A stretch of DNA of 57,400 nt from Glomus cerebriforme (lineage: Eukaryota > Glomeromycota > Glomeromycetes > Glomerales > Glomeraceae): positions 47,635 to 105,034 of the forward strand of contig QKYT01000188.1 of assembly GCA_003550305.1 (NCBI GenBank). Direction: 5' to 3'. The notes under the pieces are model-generated. The model was not told the DNA's origin, did not search any database, and worked only from the letters and a program-made list of their open reading frames with translations. Position numbers and translations under genes: made by a program. This document shows, in pieces, positions 26,202-35,590 of the stretch. The stretch's first letter is position 1, and each line of letters opens with the position of its first letter.

Positions 26202-26300
26202 TCTTCCTTATACTGTATATGAGGTTTTCCTCGTATCAGGCAAGGAAAAACCAGTCAGGTAGTCGAGTATCTCCTAACTGGCTGGTTTGGTTTAGATTAG
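26202..26300 (+). repeat. Dispersed repeat, copy A (inverted copy at 55465-55560)
   Basis: This 100-bp block matches the reverse complement of 55465-55560. The segment TTCCTCGTATCAGGCAAGGA is identical in both, and the segment starting GTATCTCCTAACTGGCTGG and ending TTTAGATTAG matches over about 33 bp with one inserted base. Both copies are preceded by CTTATACTG. No coding function is evident; it may be part of a transposon or of a duplicated promoter. Confidence 0.7.
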
Positions 26301-26332
26301 TATTTCCCTCTTTATTTCCTTATATTTATGTT

Positions 26333-26711
26333 TATGAAGTAACGTTAAAGATTAAAGGGATCATTATGATGGGAAGGTTTTGCAAAATAATGAAAGAGAA
26401 AGAAGAAAGAAATACTACTTCGATATAAAATTAGAAATACGTAACAACTTTAAGATAATCAACCCATTTCAGTATGTTGGAATGTGAAAAATAAAATCCT
26501 TTATTTAAGATTAAAAATCAATGAAAAAAGAAGAAGAATATTATGAAGCAATGTTAAAGATTAAAGAGATCATCATGGGGAAGATTTTGCAAGGATGATG
26601 AAAGAGAAAGAAGAAAGAAATACTACTTTGATATAAAATTAGAAATATAAGAAGATAATCAACTTATTTCAGCATGTTGGAATGTGATAAATAAAATGCT
26701 TTGTTTAAGAT
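26333..26711 (+). repeat. Tandem duplication, two copies of about 170-180 bp
   Basis: Copies at 26333-26511 and 26542-26711 share blocks such as GAAAGAGAAAGAAGAAAGAA, ATACTACTT(C/T)GATATAAAAT, and TTGGAATGTGA(A/T)AAATAAAA. The copies differ by scattered substitutions and small indels, so the duplication is not recent. The plus strand is purine-rich. No gene is assigned. Confidence 0.75.
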
Positions 26712-27361
26712 GGAAAAAGAAGATATGCAAACAGATGGATAAAGAAATAATACAATAAGGAAATATGACTCAAGATAACAGAGAAAATGTTGAAATAAAA
26801 AAAGTGTAAATGAAAGAAAAAAGTTAAACAACAAGTTACAAAAATAATAAGCAAAAGAGATTATCTAAAAGAGGTGAATGTCTAAAAGGATAAGAAGAGA
26901 TGTAACAAATGATTGGACTTCAAAAGAATATAAAAGAAACGGGTGGCTAATAATAATAACAGATAAGTAAGAAATCAAAAGAAAGTAAAAGTACATTTTC
27001 AAGAATGGACAAGACAAGAATCAAAAAAGGAACAAGATAGAATAACAAATTGAAGAAAACATGTATATAAAGAAACTTAGAAAAAGATGCTAGTCTCTTA
27101 ATTGTGGAAAAAAGTGAAAACAAAATATAAGAATAAAACAACAAAAGAAAACATTTAAGAGGAATAGAAATAAAATAGAAAGGGTAATGAAGGAAAATAT
27201 AACAAAATGATACAAATGTAGTAGCAATATTAGCTGTTAGATTTTCTAAATGTTCTAAATGTATTTTTTTTTTATTATTTACAATTAAATAAAATTTACT
27301 CAAATTATGTTTTTAAATAAATATAAAATATTACAAAGAAGTTTTTTTTAATTTTAATTTC
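26712..27361. other. Purine-rich intergenic DNA
   Basis: The plus strand from 26712 to 27220 is dominated by A and G. The 118-residue minus-strand frame at 27303-26947 is a hydrophobic by-product of that composition and is not taken as a gene. Confidence 0.5.
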
Positions 27362-27419
27362 GGCCGGATAATTTAAAGGATAATTTGTACTACTCTATAG
27401 TCAATTAAATTAACCGGCC
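27362..27419. repeat. Short inverted repeat with GGCCGG ends
   Basis: GGCCGGATAATTTAA (27362-27376) and the reverse complement of 27405-27419, GGCCGGTTAATTTAA, differ at one of 15 positions. The whole unit is only 58 bp with a 28-bp interior. It could be a tiny foldback element or a transcribed hairpin. Confidence 0.6.
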
Positions 27420-27779
27420 AGAGGAATTTTCTAATCAAAAACAATTGCTATCGATCTTATAGTATCATTTATTTAAAACCAAAGGTTTCTGATAATAGGA
27501 AAATTGAAAGATATACAGTATACTAATGTTTTTCAATTGAAGTTCTATTGAGTATAATAATTCATTATTTTTTAACCATATGCATGTGACAAATGACGAA
27601 ATGGTTATACTGTATGATCCACCATGTGATTATATCATATATACAGTATATAAATTTCTTCAAACGATAGTGTCTATTTTTGTATTACAAACCATCTTTC
27701 ACTATTTTTTTGCAGTTTGTTATACATAAAAAAAAAAATTATTATTATAAAAATTGTTATAAAAAAAGTAACTAGAAGG

Positions 27780-27954
27780 GCAACCGCTGCGCCAAAGGCG
27801 CAGAAACAGGTTGCGTAAGCCGCTAAAAACAATTAATAAATTAAATTAATAATATTTTAATACAATATTGGATAAGGATAAATACCAAATATATAGCGTT
27901 AAAATATTATTGATACCTACTAAACCGGGGCAACACCCGGGCCTATGGGTTAGT
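27780..27954. repeat. Pair of GC-rich hairpins bounding an AT-rich interior
   Basis: At 27780-27814 the stem CTGCGCC / GGCGCAG with an AAA loop is nested within GCAACC ... GGTTGC. At 27919-27954 CCGGG / CCCGG with a GCAACA loop is nested within ACTAAACC ... GGTTAGT. Both are GC islands in DNA that is otherwise mostly A and T. They may mark the two ends of one element of about 175 bp. The layout recalls double-hairpin elements known in fungal mitochondrial DNA, but that relation is speculation. Confidence 0.6.
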
Positions 27955-28104
27955 AAAAAAAAAAATATTAATAGAAATAATAAGTAATTTTTTATTAAAA
28001 ATCTTTTATATCAGTGACTCGCATCTACCTTTGTAATTTTCATATAAAGAAATTTATACATCATATTTTCTAATATTCTAATATTATCTTTATGAAGTAA
28101 CTAA

Positions 28105-29123
28105 GAAGGTATTGTTCGATCCATATTCAAAATCAAATTTGAAAGGATTGATTTTTGTTTTACATAACAATCAATTGAGACTTAATAGGTAATGAAAACA
28201 CTTTTTGAGAAACAAATGGAAAGTGAAAGGAATATATATCATATTAAAACTGTAAGAAAAGTGGATACCATTGTTGAATTGGGATGATTAACATTTCATA
28301 ACATCACCACACTTTCATTCATGACATTGGTCATACTACACTGGTAAATGACAATTATCTTTTACATATATTAAATTTAATTTGATAAGTAAAATATAGT
28401 CCAACAAGAAGATGTAGATACTTAACACATTTATACTTTCATGGTGTACAATATCCCCTAAAATTCCTCTTTCTGTTTCTATATGTTGGATTCATGGTTC
28501 AAAATGGTTGCAATTTATCTCCTTTTTTTTCAAGATCGATTAGCTAATGATCCAATAAATGCAATACTTAAAAATTGCAATAAACCCTTTGAATTTGGTA
28601 TTTTTTTCAATTTTATACTCATTTTATTTCTATATAATTATGCAAAACAGATACTTATTTTTTTTAGAAACAAAATAAGCCTATATTCCCTTTTGTAGAC
28701 AATTATCTTTCTGCATTTTTAGAAAGTAATTGAAATTTTAAAAATTTTGGTATAGAACTTGATGCTACTTTGTATTATTTTTAATTTATCTGATTTTTAT
28801 CCATATTTTGTGTATTTTTGATAGTGATCGTATTCCTTCAAATCGTCCAATTTTCAAGCTGCACAAGTTTTGATCTTAAGTTGATCCTTAGAAGTTTTAT
28901 ACAATTGGCTTACTCTTCTGCTCTGTGAATGGTCAATTTATTATGGGATGCAATTAGAAAATTAGATAAATTTTCAAGAGATTACAATTCTTTTAAAAAT
29001 TGTAGTTGGTTTCCTATATCTAGTTACAGCATGGAACAAAGTTTTTCGATTTATAATAATATTTTAAATGGTAATTATCAAAATTTTTCAAAAGAAAAAT
29101 CAAACATGATGTATTTTAAATAG
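28105..29123 (+). pseudogene. hAT transposase relic, C-terminal dimerisation region
   Basis: The frame at 28929-29123 ends in FPISSYSMEQSFSIYNNILN followed by NFSKEKSNMMYFK and a stop. This matches the hAT C-terminal dimerisation motif, usually written as P.SSA..ERSFS.Y..IL with a closing M.YFN. The ER of the motif has become EQ. Upstream, KVLFDPYSKSNL (about 28105) could be the 'LDPR.K' block of the same protein, in another frame. Catalytic acidic residues are not identifiable. It is not functional; it may be a source family for the MITE at 31143. Confidence 0.55.
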
Positions 29124-29125
29124 AA

Positions 29126-29464
29126 ATTAAATATATTTTTCTTAATAAAATTTGCAAATAACAAGAAGTAAATATTTCAAAGCCGCAGAAGCAGAGCTGA
29201 TCATCCGGCAAGTTTTGAAAATTTAGCCGCATAAATTCATCGTGTGACTAATTATTGCACAAGGAGAAACGCCAATTTTTTTTTTCAAATGACAACCTGA
29301 ACAGTCCAGTCATTTGAGAAAAATATTATGAGATAAAGACTGAGAATATGATGGAGGGCTGAAAACAGATCTAGTTAAATGTTTCATCTAGATTTCTTGG
29401 CATCATAAATTGCGATAGTGCTAATCACTACTCAGAAGGTTTGTTTGGTTTCTGTTCCATGAAA
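29126..29464. other. Spacer with a short hairpin
   Basis: A perfect 8-bp inverted repeat CAAATGAC / GTCATTTG lies at 29286-29293 and 29309-29316, straddling a 15-base loop, just after a run of T. It is more GC-rich than its surroundings and lies upstream of the micro-gene at 29771. Confidence 0.5.
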
Positions 29465-29475
29465 TATATAAAAAG
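29465..29475 (+). promoter_or_regulatory. TATA-like box upstream of the small coiled-coil gene
   Basis: TATATAAAAAG lies about 300 bp before the ATG at 29771. A possible leader intron (donor AAGGTAAATA at 29511, acceptors near 29690) would bring them closer. This is inferred from sequence pattern only. Confidence 0.45.
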
Positions 29476-29770
29476 TGCGTGGCAATTTGCCAACCTTCTC
29501 ACAGTTTTTTAAGGTAAATAAGAGGTTCCTACTTTTCATTTTTTTTCTAGCAAAAATTTACCATACATTTTATAAAGGTCCAGCGCAAATAGGCTATCTT
29601 CATCACCACCAGTTCCGAATCGAAGTTCAATAGTAATACTTTGTCCAATCTCTCCTTCGGAATTTATTTTTTCCTTCAATCTTAGCAATTATTCGTTTTT
29701 CCTAATTCTTAAAGTTGGGAAAATATTTACTAGGAGTTTTTAATCTTCACGCTCCCTAAAGAATAATAAT

Positions 29771-29947
29771 ATGTCAAAGAAAATTAGCCAGCAAGAACTA
29801 GAAGCAAAAATAGAAGAGGCAAGAAAAGAACAAGAAGAAAAAGATAAAAAGCAACTTGAAGATTTAAGAAATGAGATTGCGGATGATTTTAAAGAAATAA
29901 AAGATAAGATAGCTGAATTAGAAGCAAAACAAGAATCTAATAAGTAA
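29771..29947 (+). CDS. Small highly charged coiled-coil protein, 58 aa
   Basis: The frame starts at an ATG after an AATAAT context and ends at TAAGTAATAA (stop at 29945). The protein begins MSKKISQQELEAKIEEARKE and ends KIAELEAKQESNK. Nearly all of it is one predicted alpha-helix with heptad spacing of I/L (I14, L29, L32, I36, I43, I47, L50) between E/K/D residues, so a dimeric coiled coil is likely. It has no signal peptide or membrane segment. The frame is free of low-complexity A runs, codon use is balanced compared with the flanks, and a TATA-like box precedes it. The family is not recognised; an alternative is the terminal exon of a larger gene, but no acceptor directly precedes it. Function unknown. 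Confidence 0.6.
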   Translation: MSKKISQQELEAKIEEARKEQEEKDKKQLEDLRNEIADDFKEIKDKIAELEAKQESNK

Positions 29948-30361
29948 TAAATTAGTTATCGATATATACTATACTATGTAAAGTATGATTTGTAACTGCA
30001 TCATGTAACAGCGATTTTTTTCGCAAATTTTTATCATGTATTAGTTGTTGCTTCCAGCAATGTTTATTTCATTAAATACGGGTTTCGTAGCTTTTGTTAT
30101 ATATTAAATAAATCAAGTTCTTAATAAGTCATGTGTATAATGAATCACTTGACGATTAGTGAATAAGTAAAGATCTAAATATAGAACACCTATGGCCAAA
30201 AGTGTTCCAGATTAAATTGCTTCTATCTATCACGTGTAATCGGCAATTAACTGTTAAAAAATTAAAAATTCAGGGTTAAAATGATTTTTTTCTCTATTTA
30301 ATTTTGTACAGCAATTCTATTTTTTAAATAAAAAAACCCTTTCTAAAAGAAATTTTAGTAA
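29948..30361. other. Spacer
   Basis: AT-rich, no gene seen. ATTAAATAAATCAAG near 30104 could hold the polyadenylation signal of the small gene before it. Confidence 0.4.
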
Positions 30362-30768
30362 ATGAAATCGATTTTAATTCATCATATTACCGATTCTCCT
30401 TTTTTTGTTACTGATGACAACTATCAAGGCCTTCGAGGAACTTATTTGCATCTCGGAAGGAAATTATATCAAGTGGTCATGAGTTTTGCACAGAATCTGG
30501 TCCAATATGAAAGTGTAATAACAAGTAAATATGAAGAAGAGTCATCCTTTATACTTCGGATGGAATATCCTGTACAAGTAAAAATCCTCTTAATATCCGA
30601 TTTACCGAGTCTGCCTTGAAAGAGGGTTCGGAGAATTGTGTAAAAATGTGAAGCGAGTGATGGAAGTTATTGTTGAGTTATTGAAGGAGGTGGATGTTGA
30701 GAAGGAGCCAGCGACGAAGAAACAACAGGTTCAGGGGTATTTTGAAAAAGAAAATCATGTATATTAGT
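30362..30768 (+). pseudogene. Chimeric relic: sacsin-like exon fragment joined to another decayed coding segment
   Basis: The first part reads KSILIHHITDSPFFVTDDNY, a close match to the NSIYHITDSPSFITGDNY block of exon 2 of the sacsin-BTB genes (40195-40250), with a small insertion. After this about 20-residue piece the similarity stops. The remainder reads unrelated coding-like sequence that shifts frame near 30630 and ends RVMEVIVELLKEVDVEKEPA, then TKKQQVQGYF and a stop at 30766. The second partner is not recognised. It looks like a recombination scar and is very unlikely to encode a working protein. Confidence 0.55.
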
Positions 30769-31134
30769 ATAGAAATGTCATGTATTGATGTATACAGGCT
30801 GCATCCAAAATTCGTAATTTATTTTTATTGTGCTTCATTGTAAATTTGTAATTATACAGACAGATAAAATAATTGAAACATAAACAATAATTTTATTTAA
30901 CGAAATAATTCAGTAATGATATACCATAAGAATATATTTCCTAATCCCTATTAAAAAATAAATCTAAAATCTAAATAATATGGAAACAATGATTGAATAT
31001 TGTCACATATTATCATTATTATTAAACATTACGCCCACTTCAACTAAATTGCCATTTCTTTTCAAAAAAATTAAAGCTTCAACTTCATATTTGTCTTTTT
31101 GTGGACATTTATCAATCCAGTATCACTAAAGACT
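30769..31134. other. Spacer before the MITE
   Basis: AT-rich, no gene or repeat recognised beyond homopolymer runs. Confidence 0.5.
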
Positions 31135-31440
31135 GTCCGATATAGGGATGGCAACGGTCGGTCACGGTCGGTCATCGGTCGGTCATGACCGGTTTACCGA
31201 CCATCTTGGGCGACCGTTCGACGCTTTGACCGATCGCTTAACCGATCCCTGGGAGTTACCCTGGATGAATTTAACTATTTGGTTTACCAATGCAACTGGT
31301 TTTTACCAAACATTTTAATGCAAATATCAAATATTTGTTATTTGATTAAAATGTCAGTCGAAATGGTCAGTCAAACGGTCACGATTATGACCGGTCATAA
31401 CCGGTTAATGACCGTGACCGTTGCCATCCCTAGTCCGATA
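31135..31440. mobile_element. hAT-type MITE with 8-bp target-site duplication
   Basis: The element spans 31143-31432 (290 bp). The left end TAGGGATGGCAACGGTC is repeated exactly in inverted orientation over its first 16-17 bases at the right end (GACCGTTGCCATCCCTA, allowing for a GTGACC insertion inward). It is flanked by the direct repeat GTCCGATA at 31135-31142 and 31433-31440. An 8-bp duplication and TAGGG ends are hallmarks of the hAT superfamily. The sub-terminal parts hold many copies of CGGTCA / TGACCG in both orientations, which may be transposase-binding sites. It has no coding capacity. The intact ends and duplication suggest a fairly recent insertion. Confidence 0.92.
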
Positions 31441-32780
31441 TGGGGTGGGATAATTTATTTCGAAAATCTAGTGTAGTAAAAGAGTATGAGGGTAAAAATC
31501 TTATAGTTAAACAAATTAGTTATAGATATTTTTCGAAAAGTGAGAGCAAAGAAATAAATACGATGCTGAGACTTGCATTAAATGGCCTAGGATCCCCCCC
31601 TCTTTGATAGCATCATACATTTCATTCGCTTCTCTAGCATTTTTTCATTTCTTTGAAAAATTAATAAAGTTTCGGATTTATTATTTTTTAACATATATGA
31701 TAAAATAAATTATATTGTTGAAGTTAAAATATATATATGTATAATATATATACTAAATTTACTTTAAATCACAAAAAAAAAAAAAAATCCTACTGTTAAT
31801 AGATTAGCTTTTTATGAATATATCATCAATGTCCGACATGATTGACATAAGGATTGACACGAGATTATCTTTTTTATATAACATTCACATTATATAGATT
31901 ATCAATTATTGAACGGAAAACTTTTTGAGCTTCATGACGTTTTAATTTTTTAACCTAAAATTACATAACATTAATTAATTTAGTATCTCAAATAGTTTTT
32001 TGTTCGTTATAAATTATCATACATACTAGGTGTGAGAAGATGATTTTCAATAGAGAATAATACATTTGTAAAGATAAATGACTTTCACAAATTTAAATCT
32101 AATCAAATAAAATAGATTAGTTAGTTAATATAATAAATCTTATGAAAGATGGTATCTTGACTTACTCTCTGAGTTTAGCATGTTTTCCAGTCTTTTCCAA
32201 AATTCTTTATGAAACTTTTGAATCATTAATCAAACACTCTAATCCTCTTTCATCTACCAATGAAACATTTTTTCCAATTAACATATTAGCCCAAAGTAAG
32301 GATCTGGTACTACAACTGCTACAAGATGATTGTAATATATATCAAAGGAGAATTAAGATAAACATTCTCAATCTGAAAAAAATGATAATTGTTTACTATA
32401 TAAATAGTTAAAATTTGTAAATTTAAAATATTTGTATAAAATAATATGACTCAATCAAAATGATCTACGCTCGGTTTGTTTATAATTTTTGTGTAACCGA
32501 TCAAAAAGAACAAGTTCAGATTATTTAATGGTACAGTGTGTATAAGAACTGAGTCAATGTGTCTAAAATTTTCTAACGAATTTAGGAGATTAATACAGAT
32601 TACAGGAATCCAATCATCTTAAAATTGAAATAAGGACAATCATTTTACAAAATTACAAAATTCAAATCAAAATTATGCGTCAGCCTTTAATGTTACACAA
32701 TGATGTAATTTGTTTATTGTTTACCTGTTACAAGAATTTCTAAATAAATTCGCCTCAGTTTTTTTTTTTTTAAAAACAAA
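31441..32780. other. Intergenic region before the first F-box gene
   Basis: About 1.3 kb. A frame of 89 residues at 32142-32411 (YSLSLACFPVFSKILYETFE) has some coding look but no recognised relatives and no supporting signals, so it is not called a gene. A T tract immediately precedes the F-box ATG. Confidence 0.5.
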
Positions 32781-34229
32781 ATGTCTTGTTTACTTCTCGC
32801 TGATTATCTTAATGAAATATTTGAATATTTAGAAGATGATAAAATTACTTTACATTCATGTTTATTAGTGAATCGAATTTATTGTGAAATTGCAATTAGA
32901 ATTCTATGGAGGAATGTTTGGAATATTTCATATTATAAGACACATATATTATTAGCAATTATGAAAATTTTAATTGCTTGTCTTCCTAATGAATCAAAAG
33001 ATCTTTTACATAAGAATGGAATATTTATTATCACACCTACTCAAAAACCCCCATTATTTAATTATGCATCCTTTTGTAAAGTTCTTTCAATTAACAAAAT
33101 TGATCAAATGATCCAACATATTCTTGAAAATCAATCACATTATATTAACTTAAATTATAAAAAATATTTATTATTACAAGAAATAATAAAAATGTATATG
33201 AAACAAGTTTCATCCTTGAAATCATTATGTTATTATTCATCAGAAAATTCGAAATATATTCAAAATCCTATTACTTATTTTATTGGAGCAAAAAATTGTT
33301 TATCAGACCTTACCGAATTAAATTGTAGTTCAAATATTTATTCTGAATTTTTTTATCAAATATCTCAAATATGTTATAATATAAAATCAATAACTATAGA
33401 TTTTAGAGTTATAATTTCAGATGGGTTAACAAATTTAATTTCTTTACAAAATAATTTAGAAAGTGTAACATTAAAATCTGATTATTATTGTAGAACAGAA
33501 TTCACAATTTCTTCATTAGTTAAATCCTCTTTAACATTAACCAAATTAAAAATAGTAAATTATAATACATCTATATCATTCATATCTAAGTTTAAAAATT
33601 TACAAGAACTTATTTTATCTTCTAATGCGAATGATTATTCTCATGAATTTAATCAATTACAACATATCACTTTTTCACAATTGAGAGTATTAAAATTTTT
33701 ATATGCACGTCCAAGAGCTGAATTATTAATTAAATTTTTAGAAAATAATGGAAAAAATTTGACAGAATTTTATGTAGGTCATCATGATATTTCATTAAAT
33801 TTAGCTATAGCTAAATTTTGTTTAAACCTTAAATCTCTATTTGCTATATTTGTAAAGGATGAATTAGAGATATTAAAAGTGATCTTAAATAATTGTCAAT
33901 ATTTAGAAAATATTAGAGTTTGGTGTGGTAATGGATATTTAGATGATAAAGAATTTTTAAATGTTTTGGTAAAATATTCTTCAAAAAATTTTTATGAATT
34001 AGAAATATATTATTGTATTTCTTCAGAAATATTACCTGAAGATTTGGAGAAATTTTTTATAAATTGGAAAAATAGGAAATCAAAAAAATCACTTTCATTA
34101 ACTATTTTTAGCGATAATGAAGAAAATTTTAGTTTAGATATGAAAAATATGGAAATAATTAAAATTTATATAGAAACAGGTCTTATTAAGAAATTTAATT
34201 TTTTACCAGTATCAAATTTATTTCAATGA
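32781..34229 (+). CDS. F-box protein with leucine-rich region (482 aa)
   Basis: The single-exon frame starts MSCLLLADYLNEIFEYLEDD and continues TLHSCLLVNRIYCEIAIRIL then WRNVW: this is an F-box-like domain (about residues 1-48) with the L...L..I...L.D....L.SC.LVNR.W pattern. The rest is irregular leucine-rich repeats (for example NLTELYV-like and LKSLFAIF blocks, each about 25 residues apart), ending in a charged tail. F-box proteins bind Skp1 and hand substrates to SCF ubiquitin ligases; the repeats probably select the target. The gene at 52551 is a paralogue of similar length (500 aa). Such F-box genes are very numerous in Rhizophagus. Substrate unknown. Confidence 0.9.
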   Translation: MSCLLLADYLNEIFEYLEDDKITLHSCLLVNRIYCEIAIRILWRNVWNISYYKTHILLAIMKILIACLPNESKDLLHKNGIFIITPTQKPPLFNYASFCKVLSINKIDQMIQHILENQSHYINLNYKKYLLLQEIIKMYMKQVSSLKSLCYYSSENSKYIQNPITYFIGAKNCLSDLTELNCSSNIYSEFFYQISQICYNIKSITIDFRVIISDGLTNLISLQNNLESVTLKSDYYCRTEFTISSLVKSSLTLTKLKIVNYNTSISFISKFKNLQELILSSNANDYSHEFNQLQHITFSQLRVLKFLYARPRAELLIKFLENNGKNLTEFYVGHHDISLNLAIAKFCLNLKSLFAIFVKDELEILKVILNNCQYLENIRVWCGNGYLDDKEFLNVLVKYSSKNFYELEIYYCISSEILPEDLEKFFINWKNRKSKKSLSLTIFSDNEENFSLDMKNMEIIKIYIETGLIKKFNFLPVSNLFQ

Positions 34230-34285
34230 TTTAGAGTACATCTTGTTTTTTTTTTCTTAATATTATTCTTTTTTTTTTATTGATA

Positions 34286-34291
34286 AATAAA
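34286..34291 (+). terminator. Probable polyadenylation signal of the first F-box gene
   Basis: AATAAA lies 57 bp after the stop codon, followed by AT-rich sequence, a normal distance for a compact fungal 3' end. Confidence 0.5.
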
Positions 34292-34804
34292 GATTTTATA
34301 TCCTAAAATATATGATATCTTATTTTTGAGTAAAAAAAATTTGAGTATTGCTAAATTGTCACTACTGGTGATTGTCACCGCTTAATTCCGGCCGAACATC
34401 ATAATTTCGACCAGAGTTCAAATAATTTTAAGTAAAATAAATGATTTTCATGTTTTCCTCAAAACCTATCTAACATAAGAAAATCTTTAATATAATCAAA
34501 TACTTTTATATTTCCTATTTTATTCTAGGAACTAACCCACAAAATTATCACTCCAAATTTGACGGATTACAATTTTCTCAGAATCATCATAAGTAGGTAA
34601 CAATCTACTGCAAGTAGATTACAATATATACATAACTTTATAAATGGGAATTAGTTTTTATTATTCTTTAGCTCCTCATCCAATAAGAAACTGATAATAT
34701 TTAAATACAAAAATCTACCTGTAAAGAAAATCAATTAATGGTTAAGAAAAAGTTCAATAAGTTCAATATTTTATAATGTCAATTTGAGGATGATCAATGG
34801 TCCT

Positions 34805-35036
34805 AAAGGCCAGCATGGTCCTCGTGATCAGTCCATAATGCGGGCCAAAATTTAATTTTGCCCATACTATTCTAATTTTGGCGGCCAAATTTGTCTGAGC
34901 GGCCAGTCATCAAAGACCGATCAGAATATAGGACCGATAGCGGTCTTTATTCCGGTCCTGCTGCACCATACATAATCCGGGACCGCAAAGAGTAGGACTG
35001 GCTTAGACTGGACCGAGTGGAACCATTGACTGGCCA
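34805..35036. mobile_element. GGTCC-rich MITE-like element
   Basis: The left end GGCCAGCATGGTCC and the reverse complement of the right end, GGCCAGTCAATGGTTCC, are similar with small gaps. The interior is rich in GGACCG, GGTCC and GGCCA, much more GC-rich than the flanks, and has no coding frame. No clean target duplication was found, so the limits are approximate. It resembles, in word use, the block after 54051. Confidence 0.45.
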
Positions 35037-35590
35037 TCTTTATGTCAATTGCTTAAAATATAATAGAAAAACTTTTTACATATCAGATATTTTCTTAGCA
35101 ATTCATAAATTTTTTAAAATACTGGGATCTAATTTACTTCATAATTTTTAGAATCATAGATTTGGTTTTTCCAAAGAGTTTACATTTAAGATAGCATTCT
35201 ACGTTATACGATTTTACCTACTTGGTTTTTTTTTACGCAAATTAAGATGCTTGAGTGACGAATCCTTCAATAAATTTAAACTAACATGAAATTTCCTGAT
35301 TTGCTTTAGTATGTAATTCTCACATGAGTTGGTTTTGGCTAAAGTTTTGGATGCGGACCTATCAAGCATCATCCTTAGTATCGTCATTAACAAATTGGCG
35401 AAGATCACCACCAGTTTTAACAAGTTACCTGCAACTTTCGATGAAACGCCGGAAATCTAAAATAAGTATAATTAAAAACTTTATTGATTTGCACAAAATC
35501 TAAATCGGGAATGATCTTAAGTAATATAACTCAAATTTTTATCGGTTTAAAAATATTTTCATATTTTTTATCCTTTAAATTCTTATTATT
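35037..35590. other. Spacer before the kelch-kinase gene
   Basis: A 69-residue minus-strand frame at 35423-35214 is present, and another frame of the same strand reads KTGGDLRQFVNDDTKDDA over the same bases, so a decayed gene is possible, but neither is recognised. The promoter of the next gene should lie near 35480-35590. Confidence 0.35.

Noticed and set aside
26947..27303. 118-residue hydrophobic minus-strand frame that looks like a membrane protein
   Set aside because: It results from A/G-rich plus-strand DNA; no start context, splice signals or family motif support it.
27780..27830. Possible tRNA or small structured RNA at the GC-rich island
   Set aside because: The stems do not form a cloverleaf and there are no A-box or B-box sequences.
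32142..32411. 89-residue plus-strand frame
   Set aside because: No recognised motif, no promoter or splice support, and the end is low-complexity.
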